Positions 50,578 through 58,286 of a stretch of DNA of 64,000 nucleotides are shown here, piece by piece; positions within the stretch are counted from its first letter, which is position 1; each line of letters opens with the position of its first letter. Below the pieces are notes generated by a model. The model was not told where the DNA came from and searched no databases. It saw only the letters and a program-made list of their open reading frames with translations. The position numbers and the translations under genes are program-made. Origin of the DNA: JAFECT01 sp036501825 (GTDB taxonomy: Bacteria; Pseudomonadota; Alphaproteobacteria; Caulobacterales; Caulobacteraceae); assembly GCA_036501825.1 (NCBI GenBank), contig DASXZP010000039.1, forward strand, positions 41,719 to 105,718, in the 5' to 3' direction.

Positions 50578-51822
50578 ATGGGCGATCATGCGACCCAAAC
50601 TGCAAAGGCGGATCGATTCGTGGACCAGGCCGTGACCGCACCGGCGAAGCAACCCGCCCCCTCCGGCGACGCCCAGCCGCTCGAGCTGACCATCCTCATG
50701 CCCTGCCTGAACGAGGCGGAGACCATTGAGGTCTGCGTGCGCAAGGCGCGCGGCTTCCTCGAACGCTCAGGCGTCAGGGGCGAGGTGCTGATCGCCGACA
50801 ACGGTTCGGACGACGGCTCCCAGAAGCTCGCCGAGGCCGAAGGCGCGCGCGTGGTCGCGGTGCCCGAGAAGGGCTATGGCGCGGCGTTGATGGGCGGCGT
50901 GGTCGCCGCGCGCGGGCGCTATGTCGTGATGGGCGACGCGGACGATTCCTACGACTTCGAAACCCTCGACGGCATGCTCGAGCATCTGCGCGGCGGCGCC
51001 GACCTGGTCATGGGCAACCGCTTCAAGGGCGGTATTTCGCCAGGCGCCATGCCGTTTCTGCACCGCTATCTCGGCAATCCGGTGCTGTCGTTCCTGGGCC
51101 GGTTGTTCTTCCACGTGCCGGTCGGCGACTTCCACTGCGGCCTGCGCGGGTTTTCGCGCGCGTCGATCCTCGGCCTCGACCTGAAGAGCCCGGGCATGGA
51201 GTTCGCCAGCGAGATGGTGGTGAAGGCCCAGCTCGCCAAGCTGCGCATCGAGGAGACGCCGACCACGCTGCGGCCGGACGGGCGCACGCGCGCGCCGCAT
51301 CTGAAGACCTGGCGCGACGGCTGGCGGCACCTGCGCTTCCTGCTGCTGCACAGTCCCAAGTGGCTGTTCGTTTATCCGGGCGTGGCGTTGATCATCCTGG
51401 GGCTCGCCGGCGCGATGATCCTGTCCGCAGGGGCGGTGCGCCTCACGCCCGGGCTCGAACTGGACATCCACACGCTGACCGCCTCGTGCTTCGCCATCCT
51501 GATCGGCGTGCAGCTGGTCATGTTCGGATCGCTGGCGCGGCGCTACGCCATGGTCGAGGGCATCCTGCCGGCGGCCACCAGCTTCCGTTCGTTTCTGGCG
51601 GGCCTCAGTCTCGAGGTCATTCTGCGCGTCGCGGGCGTGATCTTTGCGCTGGGCCTGGCGGGCGGGATCTGGGCCGTGTGGTTGTGGGCCCAGGCCGGTT
51701 TCGGGCCGATCCACTATCACGGCGTCATGCGCGTCCTGGTGATCAGCCTGACGGCGGTGGCGGTGTCGGTGCAGCTCGCCGCGTCAGGCTTCCTGGCCTC
51801 GGTCTTCACGCTTAGGCGGTAA
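50578..51822 (+). CDS. GtrB/DPM-like polyprenyl-phosphate glycosyltransferase (GT2) with C-terminal helices
   Basis: The protein is 414 aa from the ATG at 50578 (start uncertain, weak ribosome site). Residues about 35-250 are a GT2 domain of the dolichyl-phosphate mannosyl/glucosyl transferase group: LTILMPCLNEAETIEVCVRK, LIADNGSDDGS, VVMGDADDSYDF with the DxD-type motif, then FHCGLRGFSR. The C-terminal about 150 residues hold four membrane helices, as in GtrB-type enzymes. It would make undecaprenyl-phosphate-sugar on the cytosolic side. The following gene, which begins 16 bases after the stop, carries the flippase-like GtrA domain, so the two form a sugar-donor and transfer cassette. Confidence 0.85.
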   Translation: MGDHATQTAKADRFVDQAVTAPAKQPAPSGDAQPLELTILMPCLNEAETIEVCVRKARGFLERSGVRGEVLIADNGSDDGSQKLAEAEGARVVAVPEKGYGAALMGGVVAARGRYVVMGDADDSYDFETLDGMLEHLRGGADLVMGNRFKGGISPGAMPFLHRYLGNPVLSFLGRLFFHVPVGDFHCGLRGFSRASILGLDLKSPGMEFASEMVVKAQLAKLRIEETPTTLRPDGRTRAPHLKTWRDGWRHLRFLLLHSPKWLFVYPGVALIILGLAGAMILSAGAVRLTPGLELDIHTLTASCFAILIGVQLVMFGSLARRYAMVEGILPAATSFRSFLAGLSLEVILRVAGVIFALGLAGGIWAVWLWAQAGFGPIHYHGVMRVLVISLTAVAVSVQLAASGFLASVFTLRR

Positions 51823-51838
51823 GGTCGGGCCCGCGGCG

Positions 51839-53839
51839 ATGCGCAGGCTGTTCAACGCGCTCCCCATCCTTGCCGGCACGGCGATGATCCTGCTGGCCAT
51901 CCTCGCCGTCGGGCGGCCCGCGGTGTTTCCCGACACCGACGCCTATTTCGAACACGGCAAGAACTTCGCCCTCACCATCGCCTACACGGCGCACCTGAAG
52001 GTCGCGCCCAAGCCGCCCACCGATCCAGACGCGATCGAAGACGCGCAAGACGCGGCCGAGGACCTGCACATGTCCCACCCCGAGCTTGCGGCGAGGTCGC
52101 CCTACTACGGCCTTTTGCTCTATGGCACCCAGCGGGTGGGCACGCTGTGGCTGCTGAGCGCGATCCAGGCGGCGATCGGCGCGGGGTTGGTGTGGCTGCT
52201 GTGGCGTTGCGCGGCGCCCGGCGCGCCCCTGTGGACGGCCTACGCGACGCAGGCGGCGACCGCGTTTCTGTCCACCCTGCCCTTCTTCGCGGGCTTCGCC
52301 ATGCCCGACGTGTTCGCGGGGTACGTCGCGCTGGCTGTCGTGCTCGTGGTCGGGTTCTGGGACCGCCTTAACCGCATCGAGCGCGCCGGACTGATCGCGC
52401 TGATCGCCGCCGGCGCCTCGTTTCACGGATCGCATCCGTTGCTGGTGCTCGCGCTCGCAACCCTCGGCGGCGCGTGCGCCTGGCGCCTGAACGCGCCGCG
52501 CAGACAACTCGTGTTCGCCCTGGCCGCGATCGCCGGCGCCGTCGTCGCAGGCTTCGTCGCCAACGCGGCCTATATGGAGGCGGTCAAGGTGACCACCGGC
52601 GACCGGCCGGGGCGGCCGCCGTTCGTGGCGGTGCGCCTGCTCGCCGACGGTCCCGGTCGCAACTATCTGCGCTGGGCGTGCACGCACGGCGAGCACTATG
52701 CGCTGTGTCCCTATCGCAACCTGCCGCTCGACGACACCGACGAGATTCTCTGGGCCGATCAGAAGACGCTCGGCGTGTTCAACAACAACGACTATTCGAC
52801 CCGCATGCGAATGGAGCGTCAGGAGTTGCGCTTCGTCCTGGGGACCGTTGCCTACGATCCGCTCGGCGTCGCGGGCGCGGCGCTCCGCAACTGGGCGCAG
52901 GAGCTCGACGGCGTCTATGTCGACGATCCGTTGCGCGATCCGCACTACTACCTGACCAACGACTATTGGAGCGGCACCAACCTGCCGTGGATGATCGAAC
53001 ACGTCGGCCATTGCGGGCGCGACAAGCGAGGGTGCAAGCCGCGGCTGGATGTGGACCAGTCCATCTGGCTGCACGGCGCGCTGTTCACCCTGGCGCTGGG
53101 CCTCGTTCTCTGGCGCCTGAGCCGCCGCGATGTGCGCGATGCGATCCGCGCGCGAGACTGGGACGCCCCCGCCACGCGTCTCGCCTTCGCCATGGGACTG
53201 TTGGCGGCGGCCCTGATCGCGAACGCTGCGATCTGCGGGATACTGTCGGGGCCGTTTCCGCGCTATCAGGCGCGGCTCGTGTGGCTGCTGACCGCGGCCG
53301 CGGCGTGCGGTCTAGCGACCCTCGCGCCGGCGCAAAGGCAGGAAACGACGACGCCCATGGAGTGGATCAAAGCCCTGCCAGAACGGCATCCCTGGCTGAA
53401 GCCCGTGCTGGCCCTGCCGCCGGTCGCCTGGGGGCTGAAGAAATTCGACCCCGCGTTCATCGCCTTCGGCTTCGTCGGCGTTACCGGCTTCATCACCGAC
53501 CGCCTGGTGCTCGCCGCGGACATGGCGCTGGGGATGGATCATCTCAGCGGCCGGTTCGTGTCCTATCCGATCGCCATCGGCGTGACCTGGTTCCTGAACC
53601 GGACCTTCACCTTCCGCAACGCCGCCGCGCATCATCCGCCGCTGAAGCAGGCGCTCATCTACGTCGCCGTACAAGTCGGCGGCGCGGTGGTGAACATCGG
53701 CGCCTACGAGCTGGCGATCTGGCTCATGCCCGCGCTGGTGAAGCATCTTCTGATCCCGCTGGCGATCGGCTCGGCGGTGGGGCTGTGCGTCACCTTCGCC
53801 GGCTCGCGCAAGCTGGCTTTCCCGGCGGCGGGGGTGTGA
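51839..53839 (+). CDS. predicted GT-C-like membrane glycosyltransferase fused to a C-terminal GtrA domain
   Basis: The protein is 666 aa. Residues about 1-500 have about nine membrane helices and, in the first outside loop, FPDTDAYFEHGKNFALTIAY, an Asp-x-Asp pattern typical of GT-C sugar transferases, followed by a long soluble loop (about 270-400) facing outside. Residues about 535-660 are a complete GtrA domain with four helices: FIAFGFVGVTGFITDRLVLA, YPIAIGVTWFLNRTFTFRN, ALIYVAVQVGGAVVNIGAYE and LAIGSAVGLCVTFAGSRKLA. GtrA-type proteins flip lipid-linked sugars. The combination in one chain with a preceding GtrB-like gene suggests flipping and transfer in a single protein. The GT-C call is inferred. 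Confidence 0.75.
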   Translation: MRRLFNALPILAGTAMILLAILAVGRPAVFPDTDAYFEHGKNFALTIAYTAHLKVAPKPPTDPDAIEDAQDAAEDLHMSHPELAARSPYYGLLLYGTQRVGTLWLLSAIQAAIGAGLVWLLWRCAAPGAPLWTAYATQAATAFLSTLPFFAGFAMPDVFAGYVALAVVLVVGFWDRLNRIERAGLIALIAAGASFHGSHPLLVLALATLGGACAWRLNAPRRQLVFALAAIAGAVVAGFVANAAYMEAVKVTTGDRPGRPPFVAVRLLADGPGRNYLRWACTHGEHYALCPYRNLPLDDTDEILWADQKTLGVFNNNDYSTRMRMERQELRFVLGTVAYDPLGVAGAALRNWAQELDGVYVDDPLRDPHYYLTNDYWSGTNLPWMIEHVGHCGRDKRGCKPRLDVDQSIWLHGALFTLALGLVLWRLSRRDVRDAIRARDWDAPATRLAFAMGLLAAALIANAAICGILSGPFPRYQARLVWLLTAAAACGLATLAPAQRQETTTPMEWIKALPERHPWLKPVLALPPVAWGLKKFDPAFIAFGFVGVTGFITDRLVLAADMALGMDHLSGRFVSYPIAIGVTWFLNRTFTFRNAAAHHPPLKQALIYVAVQVGGAVVNIGAYELAIWLMPALVKHLLIPLAIGSAVGLCVTFAGSRKLAFPAAGV

Positions 53840-53890
53840 GGCCTGGTAGGCGTCGCTGCCCTACTTCGCGCCGTACGGCGCTTCGAAGGG

Positions 53891-53953
53891 CAACCTTCTT
53901 CGACTGAAATGTAGGACGTGACCTTCGAAGCTCCGCAGGAGCGAAGAAGGTTG
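53891..53953. repeat. nested inverted repeat abutting the 3' end of tRNA-His
   Basis: CAACCTTCTTCG (53891-53902) and CGAAGAAGGTTG (53942-53953) are perfect 12-bp inverted arms around 39 bases. Inside is GCTCC-GCA-GGAGC, and CTTCGAAG palindromes occur at 53881-53888 and 53923-53930. Further left, GCGCCG-TA-CGGCGC is a perfect 14-mer at about 53867-53880. The right arm covers the last two bases of the tRNA gene. It may act in transcript ending, or be a small palindromic element. Confidence 0.6.
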
Positions 53954-54028
53954 GTACCGCCTCCCTGGCTTGAACAGGGGACCTCTAGATCCACAATCTA
54001 GCGCTCTAACCAACTGAGCTAAGGCGGC
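53952..54028 (-). tRNA. tRNA-His (GTG)
   Basis: The 77-base cloverleaf is complete: acceptor GCCGCCT paired with AGGCGGT (G1 opposite U72), D arm GCTC/GAGC, anticodon stem CTAGA/TCTAG with loop TTGTGGA (anticodon GTG at 53992-53994), a 5-base variable loop, T arm CCCTG/CAGGG with loop TTCAAGC, discriminator A73 and encoded CCA. U72 and A73 are the elements used by the divergent HisRS of Caulobacter-like alphaproteobacteria, whose tRNA-His does not depend on the extra G-1. The base before G1 in the DNA is a G, but in such species it is removed. Confidence 0.95.
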
Positions 54029-54112
54029 CCAAGGGCCCGACGCCGAGGCGGGAGCCCGGGCGAAGGCGCAGGTTCTAGCGGCGCGCCCCTTCCGGATCAA
54101 GCAGGCGCCGCA

Positions 54113-54148
54113 AAGCAAAACCGCCCCGGAGCGGGGCTCCGGGGCGGT
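54113..54148 (-). terminator. terminator of the exbB-exbD-tonB operon
   Basis: A perfect 12-bp stem (ACCGCCCCGGAG, loop CGGGG, CTCCGGGGCGGT) is followed on the minus strand by TTTTGCTTTG. It lies 25 bases after the tonB stop and before tRNA-His. Confidence 0.85.
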
Positions 54149-54173
54149 CTGAGGTCTTTCTGAGAGAGAGCGG

Positions 54174-54884
54174 TTAGCCCGCCACCTTCCAGGCCAACGG
54201 AATGACGACCTTGTGGCCTTCGACGGGTTCGCCGTCTCGGGTCGCGGGCCGCATCTTGAAGCGCGAGGCGATGCGAAGCTCGGCGCTGCCGAACCCCTTA
54301 CCCGCCGGCGATTCGGAGATGATGTGGCAGGCGGTGAGCGTACCGTCGGCCCTCACTGTGCATTCCATCGACGAGTGTCCTTCGATGCCCGCCTCGAGCG
54401 CCTGGGGCGGATAGAAGGTCACGAAGTCGTTGCCGTTCGGCTGACGAACCCACTGCGGATCCGTGAGGATCGCCGGAGCCTGCGGCTTGGGCGCCGCGGG
54501 TGCTGGCGGCGCAACCACCGGCGGCGTGTTTTGCACGGGCACCGGGTGGATCTGCGGCGGCAACGGGGCCGGCGGCGGCGTCGGGATGTTGATCGGCGGC
54601 GGTGTGGCGACCCGCGGCTGGACCGTCGGCGGAGGCGGAGCCTTCGGCGGCGGGGGCGGCGGTTTCTTCGGCGGCGGAGGCGGCGGCGGAAGTTTCTCGA
54701 GCTGAACGTTCACGGCCTTGTCGTGGTACGTGTACGGGATCAGCTTGAACTTCTGATTGATGACATAGAGCACGATCCCGCCGTTGACGGCCACCGAGAT
54801 GGCGATGCCGACGACCCAGGCTGTGCCCAGTCCTTTCCGCCTCGGCGGATCGAGAATGGGGTCGCGGTGACGTATTTCAGACAT
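54174..54884 (-). CDS. tonB: TonB-family energy transducer
   Basis: The protein is 236 aa. A single membrane anchor, AWVVGIAISVAVNGGIVLYV, near residues 22-42 is followed by a long Pro-rich spacer (about 65-140, KLPPPPPPPKKPPPPPPKAP) that spans the periplasm, and a C-terminal TonB_C domain (about 145-236) with FYPPQALEAGIEGHSSMECT and FKMRPATRDGEPVEGHKVVI. It passes proton-motive energy to outer-membrane receptors such as the two encoded at 35963-41391. It is last in the exbB-exbD-tonB order, with 16 bases after exbD. Confidence 0.93.
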   Translation of the reverse strand: MSEIRHRDPILDPPRRKGLGTAWVVGIAISVAVNGGIVLYVINQKFKLIPYTYHDKAVNVQLEKLPPPPPPPKKPPPPPPKAPPPPTVQPRVATPPPINIPTPPPAPLPPQIHPVPVQNTPPVVAPPAPAAPKPQAPAILTDPQWVRQPNGNDFVTFYPPQALEAGIEGHSSMECTVRADGTLTACHIISESPAGKGFGSAELRIASRFKMRPATRDGEPVEGHKVVIPLAWKVAG

Positions 54885-54900
54885 GTCCTACCCGTGACCC

Positions 54901-55350
54901 TTATTTCTTGACCGTCTTCGGTGCTTCACCGACGAGAGCGACGCTGTAGAAGCCCTTGTCCTGCAGTTTGTTCATCACCTGCATAAAGGTGCCGTACCGG
55001 ACGCCCTTGTCGGCCCGAATGAACACCCGGCTGGCGGTGCCGCCTTCGCGGACGTCCACCTGCTTAGAGAGTTCAGTCCCGATATCCGCGACGTCCACCG
55101 GAACACCGGTGTTGCCGAGATAGGCCGTGCCGTCCTTTTTGATGGAGATATAGACCGGCTTCGGAGGCGTCGCCGTCGACTTAGCGTGCGACGACGGCAG
55201 CTCTAGCTTGATCGGTATCGCCAGCGGGGCCACCACCATGAAGATGATGAGCAGCACGAGCATCACGTCCACGAAGGGCGTAACGTTGATCTCGTGGTTC
55301 TGCTCGATCGTGAACTTCGACGAGCCGCCGCCTGAAAGCTTGGCAGCCAT
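54901..55350 (-). CDS. exbD: biopolymer transport protein ExbD/TolR
   Basis: The protein is 149 aa. The single transmembrane helix contains the channel Asp in INVTPFVDVMLVLLIIFMVV, the hallmark of ExbD/TolR. The periplasmic domain (about 60-149) has SRVFIRADKGVRYGTFMQVM. It acts with ExbB as the stator that uses the proton gradient for TonB. It is preceded by 5 bases after exbB and followed by tonB. Confidence 0.94.
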   Translation of the reverse strand: MAAKLSGGGSSKFTIEQNHEINVTPFVDVMLVLLIIFMVVAPLAIPIKLELPSSHAKSTATPPKPVYISIKKDGTAYLGNTGVPVDVADIGTELSKQVDVREGGTASRVFIRADKGVRYGTFMQVMNKLQDKGFYSVALVGEAPKTVKK

Positions 55351-55355
55351 CTAGT

Positions 55356-56294
55356 TCAGGCTCCTTTGTCGAGCTGACGAGAGATCGCGTTGAGAACCTC
55401 CGCCACGAACCCTTCCGAACGCGCGCCGTAAGCAGCGATGCGCGTCTGGAAGTAGTTGTAGAAGATCACCGACGGGATAGCGGCGAACAGACCGATACCG
55501 GTGGCGAGCAGCGCTTCGGCGATGCCGGGCGCCACGACCGAGAGGTTCGTCGTGTTCGTGTTCGCGATGCCGATGAACGAGTTCATGATCCCGAACACCG
55601 TACCGAACAGGCCGATGAAGGGGCCGGACGAACCGATGGTCGCCAGGAACTGCTGGCCACCGGCCAGGCGCTTGGCGAGCGATGCCTGCACGGCAGCGAC
55701 GGCCGCAGAGGCGCGGCCCATCGTGGTGTCCTTGTTGGCGCCCGAGACCTGAAGCCCGGCCTGACGGCTGAGCTCGACTTCTTCGGAGGCGGCCGCGGCC
55801 ATGTCGGCGAGCGGGTTGCCTTCGAATTCATCCGCCGTCGCGATACGGCGCATGTCGCCGATCGACTTGGCGCTGCGGAACGCTTCGAGGAAGCGGTCCG
55901 ACTGACGGTTCAGCGAGCCGAACTCCATCAGCTTCACGATCAGGATCGTCCAGGAGATCAGCGACGAGGCCAGAAGGCCCAACATCACTGCTTTCACGAC
56001 CACCGTCGCGTTCATGAACATCTTGATCAGGGTGAGCTTGCCCTGGTCGGCCGCCGGCGGCGTGGCCGCGTCACCCGACGAAGCCGAATTGTCGGCGGCG
56101 GGGGCGGCGTCAGGCGCCGCGTTTGCGGCGGGAGCGGCGTTGGCGGCCGCGGTGTTGGAAGCGGCGTTCGAGGCCGCCGGCGCCGCAGCGGCGCCCTTGG
56201 CCGCCGGAGCTTGCGCCAGGGCGGGGGCGCCCATCATCAGCGCCGCAGCGCCGATAAGAGCGACAATCGGGTGGATCTTCTTGTGTTCGAGCAT
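55356..56294 (-). CDS. exbB: ExbB/TolQ proton-channel protein with N-terminal extension
   Basis: The protein is 312 aa from the ATG at 56294 (AGGA upstream). The N-terminus has a cleavable-looking signal (IVALIGAAALMMGAPALAQA) and an Ala-rich linker (about 28-85). The MotA/TolQ/ExbB domain follows: TM1 near residue 115 (VVVKAVMLGLLASSLISWTI), TM2 with FLATIGSSGPFIGLFGTVFG, and TM3 with LLATGIGLFAAIPSVIFYNY. The periplasmic N-terminal extension is a known variation of ExbB. It is first in the operon. A longer in-frame start is less likely. Confidence 0.94.
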   Translation of the reverse strand: MLEHKKIHPIVALIGAAALMMGAPALAQAPAAKGAAAAPAASNAASNTAAANAAPAANAAPDAAPAADNSASSGDAATPPAADQGKLTLIKMFMNATVVVKAVMLGLLASSLISWTILIVKLMEFGSLNRQSDRFLEAFRSAKSIGDMRRIATADEFEGNPLADMAAAASEEVELSRQAGLQVSGANKDTTMGRASAAVAAVQASLAKRLAGGQQFLATIGSSGPFIGLFGTVFGIMNSFIGIANTNTTNLSVVAPGIAEALLATGIGLFAAIPSVIFYNYFQTRIAAYGARSEGFVAEVLNAISRQLDKGA

Positions 56295-56965
56295 CGTTCG
56301 CCAGTTCCTGGTTTGGTCGGACCGTTGGACCATGGGCGTAGCGCGAAAGCGTTTCCACCCTAGAAAAATCATTACGCCCCAAAGCCGTCCCCGGAATCAC
56401 CGGTGACGTCCTCGACACGCTCCTGCCTGCGCCCAGCCTCTGAGCGGGTTGGGCCCTGGGGCCGTCCCGTCTATTGACTAAAGGCGCTTGGGTTCCTCCC
56501 GCCGAGGCGGTTCTCAGCCCTGCGCTCCTTCTTAGAGCGCTTAAGCTCCTTTGACCAACGCATAACAGAGCGTCAAGTGGCGTTAAGCGCTTTTCCCCTC
56601 CAGCGAGAAAGGTCGCGGAAGGGGCCTGCGAAATACGCCGAAACCTATAGCAGATAAGGTAAATCCGCAGGCTTCGGAATCGACCGACGTTACTGAATCC
56701 GGACGCCTCGTCTGCCGGCCGCAAGACGATCCGCTTGTACAGTTCGGCGGGAAACTCAGAAGCCGTCCCGTTAGACTTGGAAACACCCACCGGACACGCC
56801 GGTTCCGAGGCCGCATCCGACGTCCAGGGCGGCCGATTCGGCGCGATCGGCAAAACCGCGTGGCAAAAAGGCCAGTCACGGCCTTTGAATCCCGCCCGCG
56901 CAAGGTTGCAGCGCGCGCCCGGCTGGGGTAACCGCACGGGTCTACTTACACTGGAGAGACTCTCA
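56295..56965. other. 671-base gap between divergent exbB and cold-shock genes
   Basis: The gap is the longest in the window and should hold the promoters of both genes. Two inverted arms, AGCGCTTAA (56536-56544) and TTAAGCGCT (56583-56591), are followed by TTTT on plus. TTTGACC and GTCAAG flank a mirrored pair at about 56559-56577. From 56900 the segment becomes GC-rich and then CTACTTACACTGGAGAGAC leads into the cold-shock ATG, a fairly long leader as is common for csp genes. No open frame longer than 60 codons with a good start was supported. It could hold a small RNA. Confidence 0.5.
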
Positions 56966-57178
56966 ATGCCCACCGGCGTCGTCAAATGGTACAATCCCAC
57001 CAAGGGATTTGGCTTCATTCAGCCGGAGGACGGCGGGAAGGACGTTTTCGTGCACGTCAGCGCGGTCGAGCGCGCGGGTCATGGCGACCCGCAGGAAGGC
57101 GACCGCATAAGCTACGATCTCGAAAAGGGCCGTGACGGCCGCGAGTCCGCCACCAACCTGCGCGCCCCCGACGCCTGA
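56966..57178 (+). CDS. cold-shock-domain protein (CspA family)
   Basis: The protein is 70 aa from the ATG at 56966 (GGAGAGAC upstream). The nucleic-acid-binding signatures are complete: RNP1-like KGFGFIQPEDGG and RNP2-like DVFVHVSAVERAG, after the first strand TGVVKWYNPT. CspA-family proteins bind RNA and single-stranded DNA and help translation in the cold or in stationary phase. An in-frame open stretch upstream to about 56735 is the leader and not part of the protein. Confidence 0.95.
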   Translation: MPTGVVKWYNPTKGFGFIQPEDGGKDVFVHVSAVERAGHGDPQEGDRISYDLEKGRDGRESATNLRAPDA

Positions 57179-57289
57179 GGCGCCGGCCCCCGTCTCACAC
57201 CAGAGGTCAGGGGCCCGTGATTCTCTTCTTTCATAGCGGCCGGCCGGAACGTCCTTGCGATGTTCGGCTGGGCGCTTGATCGACGGCAA

Positions 57290-57320
57290 GCGGCCCCGGC
57301 GATGTGATCGCCGGGGCCGC
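57290..57320 (-). terminator. terminator of the small secreted gene at 57345
   Basis: A perfect 14-bp stem (GCGGCCCCGGCGAT, loop GTG, ATCGCCGGGGCCGC) lies 25 bases after the stop of the minus-strand gene. T-runs are weak on both sides, so the call rests on stem strength and position. Confidence 0.6.
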
Positions 57321-57344
57321 AGTGCGTCTTGATTTGGGCTTGGA

Positions 57345-57626
57345 TCAGAAGGTGACCCACACGCCGTCGCGGTAGTAGCCGCGATCGTTGTGCCAGCCGC
57401 TGCGCCAGTGATAGGCCTTGTCGGTGCGGTGGGCGCGGTACCAGTCGTCGTTGTAGACGGTGACGCCGAAGCCCGGCTGATAGTCATAGTGCTTGTGCGT
57501 GCGCCAGCATTCGCCGGCGCCGTTGCACACGACATAGGCCGAAGCCGAGGTCGCGGTCATCGCCACTGCGCCGACGGCGAGAACCGCGGCAAGCCCGGTG
57601 GTGATGCTCTTCTTCATGGAAATCAT
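57345..57626 (-). CDS. small secreted protein of unknown function
   Basis: The protein is 93 aa from ATG 57626, with AAGGAGG seven bases upstream. The signal peptide ends near ASA-YV. The mature part of about 60 residues is rich in Tyr, Trp, His and Asp: VCNGAGECWRTHKHYDYQPG and YRAHRTDKAYHWRSGWHNDR, with two Cys likely bonded. The composition fits a small periplasmic or surface protein that might bind metal or a polymer. No function is recognised. Confidence 0.75.
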   Translation of the reverse strand: MISMKKSITTGLAAVLAVGAVAMTATSASAYVVCNGAGECWRTHKHYDYQPGFGVTVYNDDWYRAHRTDKAYHWRSGWHNDRGYYRDGVWVTF

Positions 57627-57838
57627 AACGATGCCTCCTTGGGAGCGGCGGTCGCCGGGGGGAGCGGCCGGCCGCAGAAGTACCCTCTCGGGTGGGCCAG
57701 AAACGGCGCATCGAAAGGTTGGTTCCCAGAGCGCTCACCCGCGCCCTTACTGTGGCGCTTCCCTTGGCAAACTTGGCTTTTGCGATGGATACCCGCGTTC
57801 GCTCTCGCTATGCAGGGCAATCAGATCGGAGAACCGTC

Positions 57839-58261
57839 ATGACCTACAAGGGCGAGTGTTTCTGCGGCGCCGTGCGTCTCGAGGCCGAGGGTGAACCCGA
57901 GGCGATGGGCTATTGCCACTGCCGCTCCTGCCGCTCCTGGTCGGGCGGCCCGGTCAACGCCTTCAGCCTGTGGAAGCCGGAGGCGGTGAAGGTGGTCGCG
58001 GGCGAGGAGCACCTGGCCACCTACGCCAAGACCGCGATGAGCGAGCGCAAGTATTGCGACCAGTGCGGCGGCCACCTGATGGCCAACCATCCGCCGCTCG
58101 GACTGGTGGACGTGTTCTCGGCCACCCTCCCCGGCCTGCCGTTCAGCGCCGGCGTGCACGTGAACTATCAGGAGAGCGTGCTGCCGATGAAGGACGGCTT
58201 GCCCAAGCTGAAGGATTTCCCGGCCGAGTTCGGCGGCTCCGGCGAGACCATGCCGGAATAG
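57839..58261 (+). CDS. GFA-family zinc protein (Gfa-like)
   Basis: The protein is 140 aa from ATG 57839 (GGAGAA upstream). It has the GFA zinc motifs: CFCGAVRLE, then CHCRSCRSWSGGPVNAFS and a third set, KYCDQCGGHLMANHP. The family is named after the glutathione-dependent formaldehyde-activating enzyme, but most members have unproven roles. The C-terminal part (about 90-140) has no catalytic signature. It is convergent with argE. Confidence 0.88.
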   Translation: MTYKGECFCGAVRLEAEGEPEAMGYCHCRSCRSWSGGPVNAFSLWKPEAVKVVAGEEHLATYAKTAMSERKYCDQCGGHLMANHPPLGLVDVFSATLPGLPFSAGVHVNYQESVLPMKDGLPKLKDFPAEFGGSGETMPE

Positions 58262-58263
58262 CG

Positions 58264-58280
58264 GGGGGCCGAAGAGGCCC
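58264..58280. terminator. weak hairpin between convergent GFA and argE genes
   Basis: GGGCC-GAAGA-GGCCC forms a 5-bp stem 5 bases after the GFA stop and 7 before the argE stop. It has no T-run, so its role in ending transcription is doubtful. Confidence 0.3.
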
Positions 58281-58286
58281 GACGCT

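Noticed and set aside
53861..54118. 85-codon open frame on minus across tRNA-His
   Set aside because: It passes through the whole tRNA cloverleaf, so it cannot be a real gene.
56735..56965. 77-residue N-terminal extension of the cold-shock protein
   Set aside because: The extension has no similarity and GGAGAGAC marks the short start.
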